DNA of 64,000 nt from Bacteroidota bacterium (GCA_018818065.1 JAHISV010000012.1:248001-312000); one strand, 5' to 3'; positions 42,039 through 51,624 are shown, numbered from the stretch's first letter. A program made the numbers and translations. Notes: generated by a model not told the origin, from the sequence alone.

Positions 42039-43925
42039 ATGCATAAAATTAGTATTCTGATAGTTGAGGATGACAAAACAATATTAGAATCATTAAGGTC
42101 AACACTTTTTGAATTAGAGTATACAGTTCTGAATGTTGCAAACACTGGAGAAACGGCCCTCGAAATTTTAAAGGAAGTGGAACCGGACGTTATTTTAATG
42201 GATATCAGTTTACCCGGTGAAATGAACGGAATAAACACGGTTTCGGCAATTAACACTAAATATGATATCCCCATAATTTACCTTACTGCTCATGACGATG
42301 ATTTAACATTCAAGAAAGCAATACAAACAGAACCCTATGGATATGTATTAAAACCCTATAACATAGGTCAGTTAAAAGTGGCAATAGACCTTGCATTTAG
42401 TAAGCACCAGGTTGAAAAAAAACTTAAACAAAGTGAAACAAAATACCGCAATCTTTTTGAGACAATGGATCAAGGCGTTGTCTACCAGGATAAAACAGGT
42501 AGAATAGTATCTGCCAATCCAACGGCAGAAAGCATTTTAGGTTTATCCTTTGAAAAAATGGTAAACCTTACTTCCAATGATCCGCAATGGGACTCTATTC
42601 GCCCGGACGGTAGCCCTTTCCCCGGTGAAGAACACCCAGCCATGGTTGCTTTAAATTCCGGTAAGCCGGTTGAGAATATAATTATGGGTATCCGCAACAT
42701 AGTAACCGAGGATATTAAATGGATAACAATTGACGCAATGCCTCTCTTTAAAGATGATGATAGCGAGCCATATCAGGTTTACACATTATTTAAGGATATA
42801 ACAGAAAAAGTTGCCTTGGATAATGAGAGAAGAAAACTTCATAGCGCTGTTGAACAAAGTTCAGCCTCCATTATCATCACGGATACCGAAGGAACCATAG
42901 AATATGTAAATCCTTCTTTTGAGAAAACTACTGGTTATCCCGCTGATGAAGTCTACGGGAAAAAGCCAAACATTTTAAGATCCGAATTCACCCCGCGGGA
43001 AGAATACGAAAATTTGTGGACCACGATTAAATCGGGAAAAGATTGGCGTGGAGAATTTTATAACATCAAGAAAAATGGAAGCTGCTACTGGGAACGTGCC
43101 GTTATTTCTCCGGTTTTTAATGATAAAGGTATAATAACTAATTTCCTTGCTGTAAAGGATGATATAACAGAAAACAAAAGAAAAGAGGAAGAATTAATAG
43201 TAGCAAAAGATAACGCTGAGAAATCTGACAGGCTGAAGACTGAATTTCTGGCTCAAATGTCGCACGAAATCAGAACTCCTATAAATAATATTTTAACATT
43301 TATCTCTCTTCTTAAAGAGGAGTTTGAAAACAAACTGCCTGATGAACTTCAATCAAGTTTTCACATACTTGATAGCAGCAGTAAACGACTTATTAGAACA
43401 ATTGAATTAATACTAAATATGTCAAGAATTCAAACCGGTAATTTTGATACCAAATTCGAGTGCCTTGATTTGTTTCAGGATTTTCTTGATGATATTGTCC
43501 TGGAATTTTATACAAACGCAAAAGAAAAAGGCTTGAGCTTAAACTTCAACAATAACATTGTAAATTCGAAAGTATTCGTCGATAAATTTTCTTTTGGTCA
43601 GATTTTCATGAATCTTTTAGGTAATGCAATAAAATATACCAGGGAAGGTTTTATTGACATAAATGTATATAACAAAGGAGCCCGTATTTGCATAGAAGTT
43701 AAAGACTCTGGCATTGGCATATCGAAAGAATACTTACCAAAACTTTTCGAGCCATTTTCACAGGAGGAAACAGGTTATACAAGAAGATTTGAAGGTACAG
43801 GACTGGGTTTATCGCTTGTTAAGCGATATGCTGAAATAAATAACGCAGAGTTATCAGTTGAGAGCGAAATTGGTGTAGGAACCATCTTTAAAATAGTTAT
43901 TGACAGCGTTGTAGAGACTACATAA
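42039..43925 (+). CDS. Hybrid regulator: receiver, two PAS domains, histidine kinase
   Basis: A 628-residue protein without membrane spans. A receiver domain is at 1-125 (ILIVEDDKTILESL; Asp55 in VILMDISLPGEMNG), two PAS domains follow at about 135-260 and 265-385 (FETMDQGVVYQDKTGRIVSA; IIITDTEGTIEYVNPSFEKT), then a kinase core with the phospho-acceptor His409 in AQMSHEIRTPINNI, NLLGNAIKYT, DSGIGISKEYL and GTGLGLSLVKRYAE. It should sense a cytosolic signal and pass phosphate to an unknown partner. It is the only plus-strand gene and has its own sigma-54 type promoter. Its 3' end overlaps that of the convergent regulator gene by 8 bp. Confidence 0.94.
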   Translation: MHKISILIVEDDKTILESLRSTLFELEYTVLNVANTGETALEILKEVEPDVILMDISLPGEMNGINTVSAINTKYDIPIIYLTAHDDDLTFKKAIQTEPYGYVLKPYNIGQLKVAIDLAFSKHQVEKKLKQSETKYRNLFETMDQGVVYQDKTGRIVSANPTAESILGLSFEKMVNLTSNDPQWDSIRPDGSPFPGEEHPAMVALNSGKPVENIIMGIRNIVTEDIKWITIDAMPLFKDDDSEPYQVYTLFKDITEKVALDNERRKLHSAVEQSSASIIITDTEGTIEYVNPSFEKTTGYPADEVYGKKPNILRSEFTPREEYENLWTTIKSGKDWRGEFYNIKKNGSCYWERAVISPVFNDKGIITNFLAVKDDITENKRKEEELIVAKDNAEKSDRLKTEFLAQMSHEIRTPINNILTFISLLKEEFENKLPDELQSSFHILDSSSKRLIRTIELILNMSRIQTGNFDTKFECLDLFQDFLDDIVLEFYTNAKEKGLSLNFNNNIVNSKVFVDKFSFGQIFMNLLGNAIKYTREGFIDINVYNKGARICIEVKDSGIGISKEYLPKLFEPFSQEETGYTRRFEGTGLGLSLVKRYAEINNAELSVESEIGVGTIFKIVIDSVVETT

Positions 43926-45309
43926 TACTTTTCGTTATTTCTATATTAAGCTGCTCCATTCTGTATCTTAATTTTGATCTGGATACTCCAAGTAGTTTTG
44001 CCGCTTTAACCTGATTACCCTTTGTAATACTAAGTGTTTGCTGAATTAAAGATTTCAGTACTTCACCCTGGGATATACCGGAAGACGGAATTTGCAGAAT
44101 AAACTCATCCTTATTTCTTGGCTGAGATGAAGCATTCTCGAAAAGGAATTGAAAATGTTTTTCTTTAAATTCATCCTCTTCCAACAGTAATACAGCTCTT
44201 TCCAAAACATTCCTCATCTCTCTTATATTTCCTTTCCAATGATACTCCTGCAATTTTTTTAAAGTCTCAGTCTCAATCCCTTTAATATGTTTTCCAAACT
44301 TGGAGGAAAACTCATCGAGGAATGAATATATTAGAAGCGGGATATCTTCTTTCCTTTCCCTTAAAGGAGGAACATGAACTTTTGCTACATTTAACCGGTA
44401 GTATAAATCTTCTCTAAAATTACCATTTTTAATTTCTTCCTCAAGACTTCTATTAGTTGCAGCAAGAACTCTTACATCAACTGATATTTCCTTTTCACCA
44501 CCCAGGCGGTAAAATTTTCTTTCTTCTAATACCCGCAGTAACTTAACCTGCAAGTCGAGGGACAATTCTCCAATTTCATCCAAAAGAATAGTACCTTTAT
44601 TCGCCAGCTCAAACTTACCCATTTTGGTTTTTTGCGAAGCCCCGGTAAAGGCTCCTCTTTCATGCCCGAACAACTCGCTTTCTGCAAGATCTTTGGGAAT
44701 GGTTGCGCAATTTATTTGAATAAAACTTTCATTCTTTCTGGGGCTAATCTGATGTATATATTTTGCAAATACTTCTTTTCCGCTACCGCTCTCTCCTTCA
44801 ATAAGAATAGTCGTATCAGGACTGAAAGCAAGTTTTTCTGCAGAAGCCACAACACGTTGAATAGTCTTACTCTTACCAAAAAATTCACGCGTTAATTCAT
44901 CCCCTTTAATGATCTCATGAAGTTTATCAACTTCATGTCTCAGGTTAATATTTTCAAGGGCTCTGTCAAGAACAAGTTTTAACTGATCCAAATCAATAGG
45001 CTTAAGTAAAAAGTCAAAAGCGCCGGACTTCATAGCAGTTACAGCAATTTTTACATCGGAATAACCTGTAATCATAACAACGGGTATGTGCATAAACCTT
45101 TTTTGTAACTCAACCAACAAATCAAGTCCACTATGGGTTGTTAGATAGATATCTAAAAGTATTATATCCGGGTCAGAAGATTTAACAGCAACAATAGCTT
45201 CTTCAGCTTCCATACAAATATCAACATCATAACCTAACTTCATTAATACTTTTTTTAACGATAGGCAAACAAGATTATCATCATCAATAATCAGTATTTT
45301 AATCTTCAT
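43918..45309 (-). CDS. NtrC-family sigma-54 activator (FlrC/FleR-like)
   Basis: A response regulator with a receiver domain (ILIIDDDNLVCLSLKKVLMK; Asp53 in IILLDIYLTTHSGLDLL), an AAA+ domain with the Walker A GESGSGKEVFAKYIH and the sigma-54 contact GHERGAFTGASQKT, and a C-terminal Fis-type helix-turn-helix (NQVKAAKLLGVSRSKLRYRM). It would drive transcription at the sigma-54 promoters of the window, and is the best candidate to bind the 18-bp palindromes. The ATG at 45309 is chosen (MKIKILIIDDD); an upstream in-frame start at 45336 adds nine residues that do not belong to the fold. It overlaps the kinase gene by 11 nt. Confidence 0.94.
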   Translation of the reverse strand: MKIKILIIDDDNLVCLSLKKVLMKLGYDVDICMEAEEAIVAVKSSDPDIILLDIYLTTHSGLDLLVELQKRFMHIPVVMITGYSDVKIAVTAMKSGAFDFLLKPIDLDQLKLVLDRALENINLRHEVDKLHEIIKGDELTREFFGKSKTIQRVVASAEKLAFSPDTTILIEGESGSGKEVFAKYIHQISPRKNESFIQINCATIPKDLAESELFGHERGAFTGASQKTKMGKFELANKGTILLDEIGELSLDLQVKLLRVLEERKFYRLGGEKEISVDVRVLAATNRSLEEEIKNGNFREDLYYRLNVAKVHVPPLRERKEDIPLLIYSFLDEFSSKFGKHIKGIETETLKKLQEYHWKGNIREMRNVLERAVLLLEEDEFKEKHFQFLFENASSQPRNKDEFILQIPSSGISQGEVLKSLIQQTLSITKGNQVKAAKLLGVSRSKLRYRMEQLNIEITKSIM

Positions 45310-46018
45310 ATTTAGCCTGCAGTAATTTAGGATCAAAAATTAATTTAAATTGTGTTCCTGTACCAATGTCGCTGGTTAATATTATTTCAGCATCGTGTTC
45401 ATCAAGTATATTTTTACATACGCTCAACCCGAGTCCGGTACCTTCTTCCTTACTAGTATAGAAATCATTAAATATTTTGGATTGATTTTCAGTTTCAATT
45501 CCAACGCCATTATCATCAATCTGCCAAATAATGAATTGCTGGTCTTCAAGAACTCGTTTAAAAGTACGTATCTTCACAACACCACCATTTTCAAGAGATT
45601 CGGCGGCATTAGAAATCAGGTTGATAAATACTTGTAATATTTTGTTTCTGTTGAAATAAAAATTTGGCAGGCCGGGTTCCAACTCAGACTCGAGCTTGAC
45701 TTTCAACTTAACAAGTTGTCCGTTTAGAATTTCGAGCGCATTTTCTGTAGTACGATTAATATCACCAATTTCAAATCCGTTCTGGCTTTTCCGTGAAAAG
45801 TCAAGTAAGCTATTTACAAGATACTCCATTCTATTTACGGCATCATTACATGAATAGACAGTTTCTGCAAGTTCTGAATTCATTTCATCCTTGAGCATTT
45901 TCATGTAGTCAAGATTCAGTTTAACGGCAGATAGAGGATTGCGTATCTCGTGAAGCAAACTTGCAGTTAGCTTTCCAAGAATTTGAAGCTTGTTATCTTG
46001 TATTTGATTTTCGGACAT
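45299..46018 (-). CDS. Soluble histidine kinase (FlrB/FleS-like)
   Basis: A short 239-residue kinase with no sensor or membrane part. The phospho-acceptor is His23 in ASLLHEIRNPLSAVKLN; NLISNAAESLENGG, DDNGVGIETENQ and GTGLGLSVCKNILDEHDAEI form the ATPase. It should phosphorylate the activator encoded directly after it, whose gene it overlaps. The arrangement matches flrB-flrC and fleS-fleR systems that switch on hook and basal body genes. What it senses is not visible; in similar systems a checkpoint of the export apparatus is involved. Confidence 0.92.
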   Translation of the reverse strand: MSENQIQDNKLQILGKLTASLLHEIRNPLSAVKLNLDYMKMLKDEMNSELAETVYSCNDAVNRMEYLVNSLLDFSRKSQNGFEIGDINRTTENALEILNGQLVKLKVKLESELEPGLPNFYFNRNKILQVFINLISNAAESLENGGVVKIRTFKRVLEDQQFIIWQIDDNGVGIETENQSKIFNDFYTSKEEGTGLGLSVCKNILDEHDAEIILTSDIGTGTQFKLIFDPKLLQAKYED

Positions 46019-46141
46019 TTATTGTCATTATTTTTGTTCTTAAACGTAGCAACAAAAATAATAAATAAATAGGACTTAATTCGCAACCGTTTTCGGCGGA
46101 TTATGAAGATAAATTAGAGATATGTTGAGAACCGATATTGA

Positions 46142-46387
46142 TTAAGAGTCAAGATCCTTCAAAATTGCTTTTGCCACATAATCAATTACTTCGTCAGAAT
46201 CATAAAACTTATTTGCGATTCGATCACGAATAAGAGCGTCATTCTTAACTTCTGAGCTCTTAATTTTTGCTTCTTTGGAAATCTCCAGCTTATCTTCAAT
46301 TTTTGAGGAAGAGCTAGTTTTTTCACTCTTACTGGTTTTTGATTCCTTCGAAACAAACAAATTCGGAGTAATTCCTGAGATTTTCAT
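46142..46387 (-). CDS. flgM: Anti-sigma-28 factor FlgM
   Basis: An 81-residue polar protein with a disordered Ser/Lys-rich first half and a C-terminal pair of helices: EDKLEISKEAKIKSSEVKND and RIANKFYDSDEVIDYVAKAI. DKxEISxEA followed by RxxIAxxxYxxDxVxxxVAxxI is the pattern of FlgM. It would hold FliA inactive until hook completion lets FlgM leave the cell. It lies after the FliT-like gene, at the end of the flagellin operon. Confidence 0.82.
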   Translation of the reverse strand: MKISGITPNLFVSKESKTSKSEKTSSSSKIEDKLEISKEAKIKSSEVKNDALIRDRIANKFYDSDEVIDYVAKAILKDLDS

Positions 46388-46391
46388 TTTT

Positions 46392-46724
46392 TCACCTATT
46401 GTAAGTTGCTATCTTCTTACTATTTACCAGGACTTTAAGATCGTTTAGAGTTGAAGCACTTTCATCCTGGTATTTCTTTACTAGATTATCGTAAGTTATT
46501 TTGATTTGTTTAGTCAAAAATAGCAATTCTTTTTCTTTTTTTTCAAGAAGATCAGGAGGACAATTTTTTACAATTATTTCCCTTAATCTTTTGGCTTTTT
46601 TGGCTTTGTTTAATATCAAACTAAAATTTTCGTCAAAGTTATCGTAATTCAGATGAACTAAGTCTTCATGCACTCCCTTCATCAGGAATTTTAATGTCTC
46701 AATATCGTTTAAATAATTCATCAT
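46392..46724 (-). CDS. FliT-like helical protein after fliD (by position)
   Basis: A 110-residue, mostly helical and charged protein with no membrane segment: LKFLMKGVHEDLVHLNYDNF, KKAKRLREIIVKNCPPDLLE. In many bacteria fliT, the FliD chaperone, follows fliD and fliS, and this gene starts 3 nt after fliD. Sequence similarity to known FliT is too weak to see by eye, so the call is positional. Confidence 0.6.
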   Translation of the reverse strand: MMNYLNDIETLKFLMKGVHEDLVHLNYDNFDENFSLILNKAKKAKRLREIIVKNCPPDLLEKKEKELLFLTKQIKITYDNLVKKYQDESASTLNDLKVLVNSKKIATYNR

Positions 46725-46727
46725 TGT

Positions 46728-48524
46728 TTAAAAATCCGCTCCGCCGCCTGTAATTCCTGTAATAAAACTACTGGCATTTAAGAAACTAGCTAACTGAACC
46801 TGCATCTTTTGATACTTCGATCGTAATAACTCTGCTCTTTTATCGATACTATCCTGAACAGTGTCTATTCTTTTGCCAAGAAATGTTGTGGTAGTATTAT
46901 AAGACTCGACTGACTTACTAATAAATCCATCACCACCTATATAACCACTTACTTCTGAGTAAAATGTGGTAGCAATTCCGGAAGTTGAAGTAAATAAATC
47001 TTTCACTTCAGAACCATTATATGTAAGCTTATCTTTAAGCAGTTTATCATCAGAAATAGTAAGACCTTTATCAATGTCAAACGTAATGCCTATTTGAGTA
47101 AGAGCATTTATCACTCCATCAGCAAGTCCGTCAACTTCTTTGTATATATTATTTTTTAGTGTATTTGCAAGTGCCCGTGAACTTGGATCGTTTACGAGTG
47201 CACCACGATCTTTGTCTTTAATCGTTGTGTTTGTTTGAAGAAAGTCATATGTCTCATTAAAGACTTTGATGAAATCCTGGATAGACGTTGTTATGGCTTC
47301 AACATCATTATCAATGGAAATGTTTACATCATTATCAGTACCCGGCTTCATAACAGATTTGAAATCAAAGGTCATTCCAGTTACAAGGTCCTCCACAGAA
47401 TTTGAATTGTTTTGCAGACTTAACCCGTTGAAAGTAAACTTAGAATTAAGTTTATTGGTAGCATCCGTGATATCAGAATAAGCAAAGCCTGGTGTGTCAG
47501 GATCTGTATTTTGATCAAATGAAGGTCTGCCTGTACCTAAATTCAAACCTAATTCTGTCAATACAGTTGAAGCACCCGAATCCGAAAGATCTTTAATTCT
47601 GTTATCAATACCAGATTCCTTAGCTGTTATTGATAATTGACTCATACCTGACCTTGGGGAGAATACTGAGGAAGTAACTGTCCCTGATGAACCTTTTTCC
47701 TTTGTTACTGCAATATTTAGATCAGCCGCTACATCAAAACCACTTTTGGGTGTAATACTTATATAATAATCAGAGTTTGCCACATATAATTGAAGATTTG
47801 CGTCTCCCGGACTTGGTGAATCAAGAACTTTTCCAATTGAAACACCCTTGATACTTAGATTGAATTCAGCAACAATTTCATCCATCAAATCTCCGTAAGT
47901 ACCACCGCCATTAACAGTTATGTCAGTTTCTTTCCCATTTATATCAACGGTAAAAGTACTGCTGCCGCCTGAGTATGCACTGGAAGCAACTTTAACATCA
48001 CTTGTAACTTCAGCCTTATCCTGATTGATTGCCTCCTGGGTTTTTATCATTGCCTCTTCATAAGTTTCGGTGCCATCAAATGTAACCTTAATATTACTAG
48101 TAAATTCTCCGGTAGAGCCATCTCCCGTTTTGATTACAAAATTATGTGTCCCGGATAGAGGACTTGGGGTAGCGGTAGCTAAATCCTTTGAAACTGCAAG
48201 ATCGTTTTTCGCAAGCTGTGAAACAAAAAATTCATAACTACCTATTGCGGCACCATTTTCAGCTTTTGCAGTTACAAATTTTTCCTCGCTGGAAGAGGCT
48301 TTTCGGGTGTTAAAAACTGAAGCAACTGTTGCATTTTTTAGGGTGTATAATTTAGATTTCAAGGCAGATAACTTTGTTGTCAACTCGCCAAGTGCACTGC
48401 TCATTCCGGAAAACTTATCCTTTCTCGTTTCCAGAGGAACAATCCGCCGATTTTTTTGAGTTTCTTGATAAGCTGTAACTAAGCTATCGATACTCGCTGT
48501 TGAAAGTGCTGTTGAGCCTGCCAT
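46728..48524 (-). CDS. fliD: Filament cap protein FliD (HAP2)
   Basis: A 598-residue protein with an N-terminal helix (MAGSTALSTASIDSLVTAYQ), TTKLSALKSKLYTLKNATVA SVFNTRKASSS-type cap motif region, and C-terminal GKRIDTVQDSIDKRAELLRS with KYQKMQVQLASFLNASSFIT. FliD caps the filament so flagellin can polymerise. Length is normal for the family when the variable domains are counted. It follows fliS by 12 nt. Confidence 0.93.
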   Translation of the reverse strand: MAGSTALSTASIDSLVTAYQETQKNRRIVPLETRKDKFSGMSSALGELTTKLSALKSKLYTLKNATVASVFNTRKASSSEEKFVTAKAENGAAIGSYEFFVSQLAKNDLAVSKDLATATPSPLSGTHNFVIKTGDGSTGEFTSNIKVTFDGTETYEEAMIKTQEAINQDKAEVTSDVKVASSAYSGGSSTFTVDINGKETDITVNGGGTYGDLMDEIVAEFNLSIKGVSIGKVLDSPSPGDANLQLYVANSDYYISITPKSGFDVAADLNIAVTKEKGSSGTVTSSVFSPRSGMSQLSITAKESGIDNRIKDLSDSGASTVLTELGLNLGTGRPSFDQNTDPDTPGFAYSDITDATNKLNSKFTFNGLSLQNNSNSVEDLVTGMTFDFKSVMKPGTDNDVNISIDNDVEAITTSIQDFIKVFNETYDFLQTNTTIKDKDRGALVNDPSSRALANTLKNNIYKEVDGLADGVINALTQIGITFDIDKGLTISDDKLLKDKLTYNGSEVKDLFTSTSGIATTFYSEVSGYIGGDGFISKSVESYNTTTTFLGKRIDTVQDSIDKRAELLRSKYQKMQVQLASFLNASSFITGITGGGADF

Positions 48525-48536
48525 ATTATTGCTCTT

Positions 48537-48884
48537 TTAAAGTTTTCCAATTTTTTTAAGTGCTACTGTCCAGGTTTCTCTTAATTCCATTAAAATTTTT
48601 AGAACAATGTCGTAATTTCTTTTTCGCATTTCTTCCTGGCAATATTTATATAGTTTTAAAAGTCCTAATGAAATTTCTTCAACTTCCTTTGTGTCGTAAT
48701 TAAGAGCATAAATAAGTTCGTTAAGGGCGGCATTTGTCTTTATAATATCTTTACCTTTGCATTTTGCAATAGCAAAATCATAAATTTTCATAATCAATTT
48801 TTCGGGGGAAGCCTCAAGCACTTCATTAGTTACATAATTTTGCGCTCTATTAAATCTATTTCTTGTATTAGTAGTCGTATACAT
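48537..48884 (-). CDS. fliS: Flagellin export chaperone FliS
   Basis: A 115-residue helical protein with AQNYVTNEVLEASPEKLIMK IYDFAIAKCKGKDI, LNYDTKEVEEISLGLLKLYK and ELRETWTVALKKIGK, the usual pattern of FliS. It binds flagellin in the cytosol. It lies just after the fliC terminator, so expression may need readthrough. Confidence 0.93.
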   Translation of the reverse strand: MYTTTNTRNRFNRAQNYVTNEVLEASPEKLIMKIYDFAIAKCKGKDIIKTNAALNELIYALNYDTKEVEEISLGLLKLYKYCQEEMRKRNYDIVLKILMELRETWTVALKKIGKL

Positions 48885-48906
48885 TTATTTATCCCTTGTC
48901 GATTTT

Positions 48907-48940
48907 ATAAAGCTCTTCCGAGTTAACGGAAGAGCTTTAT
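48907..48940 (-). terminator. Strong hairpin between fliC and fliS
   Basis: A perfect 14-bp stem (48907-48920 with 48927-48940; ATAAAGCTCTTCCG) and a 6-nt loop follow the fliC stop by about 24 nt. The T-run after it is poor (TTTATAAAA). It is likely an attenuating terminator or an mRNA-stabilising hairpin, which would keep fliC transcript high relative to fliS and fliD. Confidence 0.75.
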
Positions 48941-48963
48941 ATGTTGAGAAAAGACCAAGTTTG

Positions 48964-49791
48964 TTATCTGAATAACGAAAGAACCTGTGAGGAACTGGCA
49001 TTCATCTGAGCGAACATTGATTGAGAAATCTGACTGCCGATCGAATTCTTTGTTGCATCCATTTGTTCCGTAGCCATATCAGCACTGAATAATCTGCTAA
49101 CTGAGGCTTCTGAGTTTGCAACAGCTGTAGTTAAGAAATCATCTTTTGCGTCAAGACGTTGAGTGTAGTTACCAATCTTTCCAAGTGCACTAGTTACAGT
49201 AGCTTCAAAAGCATCTAGATTTGTCGCTAGAGCTGTGAAGTTATCTCTTGTTGAAGCTGATGACAAAGCATCAATTTCGGTTTTTGATGTGCCGAAGTTT
49301 GTCGCAACATCATCTGCATAGTCAATTGCGATTGTATCTGTACTTGCTACACCTGTTTGGAATGTGAAACCAGCTTGAGCGGAACTAGCTAACAATTCTG
49401 TGTCGTTGAATTTAGTATTGGTAATAGAAGCATTGATTTCTGTTGCAATGGCTTTAATATCTTCCTGCAACGAGTTCAAATCTACAGCAGAGTTACCAGC
49501 GTCACCTATTTTAGCTTTAATCTGTGTTATCTGGTCTCTCATAGAAATTAACTGGGTTTCAGCTGTAGCTAACAAATCTTTTGCGGAACCAACGTTCTTT
49601 TGAGCTGATTTCATTAAAGATACTTTTGCTTCAAGAGCTTTTCCAATATTGAAAGCTGAAGTATCATCAGAAACGCTGTTGATTTTCTTTTGCGTAGCTA
49701 TTTTAAGCTGAGCTTTTTCTGTTTGGGAGTTTAGTGCTGATAATGCGTTATAAGCTTTTTGAGCTCCCATGTTGGATATTGATAGTCCCAT
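48964..49791 (-). CDS. fliC: Flagellin FliC
   Basis: A compact 275-residue flagellin. The N-terminal D0/D1 region (GLSISNMGAQKAYNALSALN, KATQKKINSVSDDTSAFNIG) and the C-terminal one (SQISQSMFAQMNASSSQVLS) are conserved; the variable middle is only about 70 residues. Exported unfolded and bound by FliS, it builds the filament. It has a strong ribosome binding site (CGGAGG, 7 nt before ATG), a sigma-28 promoter and a 3' hairpin, all signs of high expression. Adjacent glycosyltransferase genes make glycosylation plausible. Confidence 0.96.
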   Translation of the reverse strand: MGLSISNMGAQKAYNALSALNSQTEKAQLKIATQKKINSVSDDTSAFNIGKALEAKVSLMKSAQKNVGSAKDLLATAETQLISMRDQITQIKAKIGDAGNSAVDLNSLQEDIKAIATEINASITNTKFNDTELLASSAQAGFTFQTGVASTDTIAIDYADDVATNFGTSKTEIDALSSASTRDNFTALATNLDAFEATVTSALGKIGNYTQRLDAKDDFLTTAVANSEASVSRLFSADMATEQMDATKNSIGSQISQSMFAQMNASSSQVLSLFR

Positions 49792-49911
49792 TGTAAACCT
49801 CCGTGTTGTTTGTTATTGTTTTGGCATCCTTGCCTTTTAACTTCTAGATCTTTTATTATCTTTATCGCCTTTTGGCTTTCTTCAATAATATTTGATCCTT
49901 TCTCAATTATA

Positions 49912-49938
49912 TTATCGGAAGGTGTTGGGAATAGTTTA
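49912..49938 (-). promoter_or_regulatory. Sigma-28 (FliA) promoter of fliC
   Basis: On the minus strand TAAA (49935-49938) is followed after 15 bases by TCCGATAA (49912-49919), close to the consensus TAAA-N15-GCCGATAA. Transcription would start near 49905, giving a leader of about 110 nt before the fliC ATG. This is the one clear sigma-28 site in the window. Confidence 0.85.
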
Positions 49939-50037
49939 GCGGTTTTTTAATAATTTTTTTTCTTTTTTGCGAAAGGTAATTAAGGAGCTATTATTTATTA
50001 TAAATACAACGTATGGTTCTGGTAGATTTTCATGCAC

Positions 50038-51597
50038 TTATTGTTTTTGTAATATCTTTTGAACTTTATCTTCAATTCTTTTCAGGTTAGCAAGAAAAAC
50101 CATGTCTTTAGAATATTTCTTTTTACTGGTTTCAATTAGATTTTTTAGCTTTGATAGTTCGTTTGTTTCTACGTACAAAGATATCAAATAGAATACTGGA
50201 GTTGGGTCATCAGTAACTTTGTTAAAAGTCGATTCTAACACTTCAATTGCATCATGTGTTTTTCCTCCTTTGCTTAAGGCTAAGCCTAATTTATTATATA
50301 AAATAATTTTATCAGGATATTTTTCTATAAACTTTTCCAGCATTGTGTACTTCTCTTCATATAATTCATATCGTCCTAATAATTCCAAATAAAATTCCAG
50401 ATTGCTATCATTAATTATTTTTAGAAGTATTTCAATCTGGTGCTTTTCCAATAGCGAATTATTTGCCAAGGATACAATAATGGAGGTTTCCTCATCAAAA
50501 GTATACGCTTTATTAGTAAATGTGCCGCCTAGTTCATCAAGGAAATAGCTGATTCCCGAATTAATATTTTTCTTTACAGCCAGATTAAGTCCGTGATATA
50601 TTATATTATCACGATCAATTATAACATCAAGAACGTTATTACTTTTCTTTTCCTGACTCATTTTTTTATTTAACTCACTTGCCTTAATACACATTTGAAT
50701 TGCAAGTTCGCCATTTCCAATTTTAAACTGAATTTCAGAACCAACGAAATTTAACAATGGGTAATCAGGATTTTTTTTTAATCCTTTTTCAAGTATTGCA
50801 AGAGCTTCTTGAAGATTATTATTTTTCACATAATATTCAGCAACATATGCAGCCCCAATAGCGTAATACACTTTACTAAGCTGGCTATCTTTCATAGCTA
50901 ACAAATAGTATTCGGCGGCTTTTGTAACATCACCTAAAATTGAGTAGGTATTGCCTAATTGAAATGCTGTGTACGAATTCTTTACATTTTTATAATCCTC
51001 CAATAACAGATTCAAGTTTCTACTAGCTTTATTTTTCAATTCAGTTCTGGAAACGTTGTATCCAAGATGTGTAATGGTAATATCAGAATTTACAAGGGCA
51101 TACTTCTTTTTAATGAGAGAATTTTCAATTTGTTCATGGGCTCTGCCAGTGAAATAAATACCAGGCGAATTTTTGAATAGCCTGGTGTATTTCTGTAGTT
51201 TAGGCTTATTGTTAATCTCATCTACATTATATAGAGAACAATATACTCCATGTAATTTATTAGTAGCTTTTATTTCGTTAACACGTTTAATGGATTCTTT
51301 GTCTAATCTTTCATCCGCATCAAGATATAAAATCCAATCGCCACTGCATTTAGATAAAGAGAAATTACGCGCGGCTGAAAAATCATTTATCCATTTGAAG
51401 TGGAATATTTTAGCCCCAAATTCCTCGGCAATTTTTATTGTCTCGTCTGAAGAACCAGTATCGACTAAAACTATTTCATCAACAACTCCCTTAACAGATT
51501 CAAGACAGTCTCTTAAATACTTTTCTTCATTTTTAACAATCATACTGAGAGATAATTTTCCCAATTCTGCCTCTTTCTCTTTTTTAATTCTCGTCAA
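50038..51597 (-). CDS. Family 2 glycosyltransferase with TPR repeats
   Basis: A 519-residue protein. Residues about 16-200 are a GT-A fold of the WaaE/SunS-like type: LSMIVKNEEKYLRDCLESVK, VLVDTGSSDETIKIAEEFGA and YLDADERLDKES, with the DxD at 93-95. Residues about 205-515 are TPR-like helices. It probably adds a sugar to a protein or glycan; SunS-like enzymes act on proteins, so flagellin is a candidate substrate. The start is uncertain: TTG at 51597 is the only start in the long frame before ATG at 51543. It follows a decayed TPR segment. Confidence 0.88.
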   Translation of the reverse strand: MTRIKKEKEAELGKLSLSMIVKNEEKYLRDCLESVKGVVDEIVLVDTGSSDETIKIAEEFGAKIFHFKWINDFSAARNFSLSKCSGDWILYLDADERLDKESIKRVNEIKATNKLHGVYCSLYNVDEINNKPKLQKYTRLFKNSPGIYFTGRAHEQIENSLIKKKYALVNSDITITHLGYNVSRTELKNKASRNLNLLLEDYKNVKNSYTAFQLGNTYSILGDVTKAAEYYLLAMKDSQLSKVYYAIGAAYVAEYYVKNNNLQEALAILEKGLKKNPDYPLLNFVGSEIQFKIGNGELAIQMCIKASELNKKMSQEKKSNNVLDVIIDRDNIIYHGLNLAVKKNINSGISYFLDELGGTFTNKAYTFDEETSIIVSLANNSLLEKHQIEILLKIINDSNLEFYLELLGRYELYEEKYTMLEKFIEKYPDKIILYNKLGLALSKGGKTHDAIEVLESTFNKVTDDPTPVFYLISLYVETNELSKLKNLIETSKKKYSKDMVFLANLKRIEDKVQKILQKQ

Positions 51598-51624
51598 ATT
51601 TGTTGCTGATATACAGTTAATTTT

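Noticed and set aside
45372..45389. A further TGGTTAATATT half-site, inside the FlrB-like kinase gene and 63 bp before the regulator start
   Set aside because: Only one half matches the palindrome, and no -24/-12 promoter is found between it and the regulator gene.
49861..49868. GGCGATAA on the minus strand within the fliC leader, similar to a sigma-28 -10 element
   Set aside because: No TAAA at the correct distance upstream; the site at 49912-49938 has both elements.
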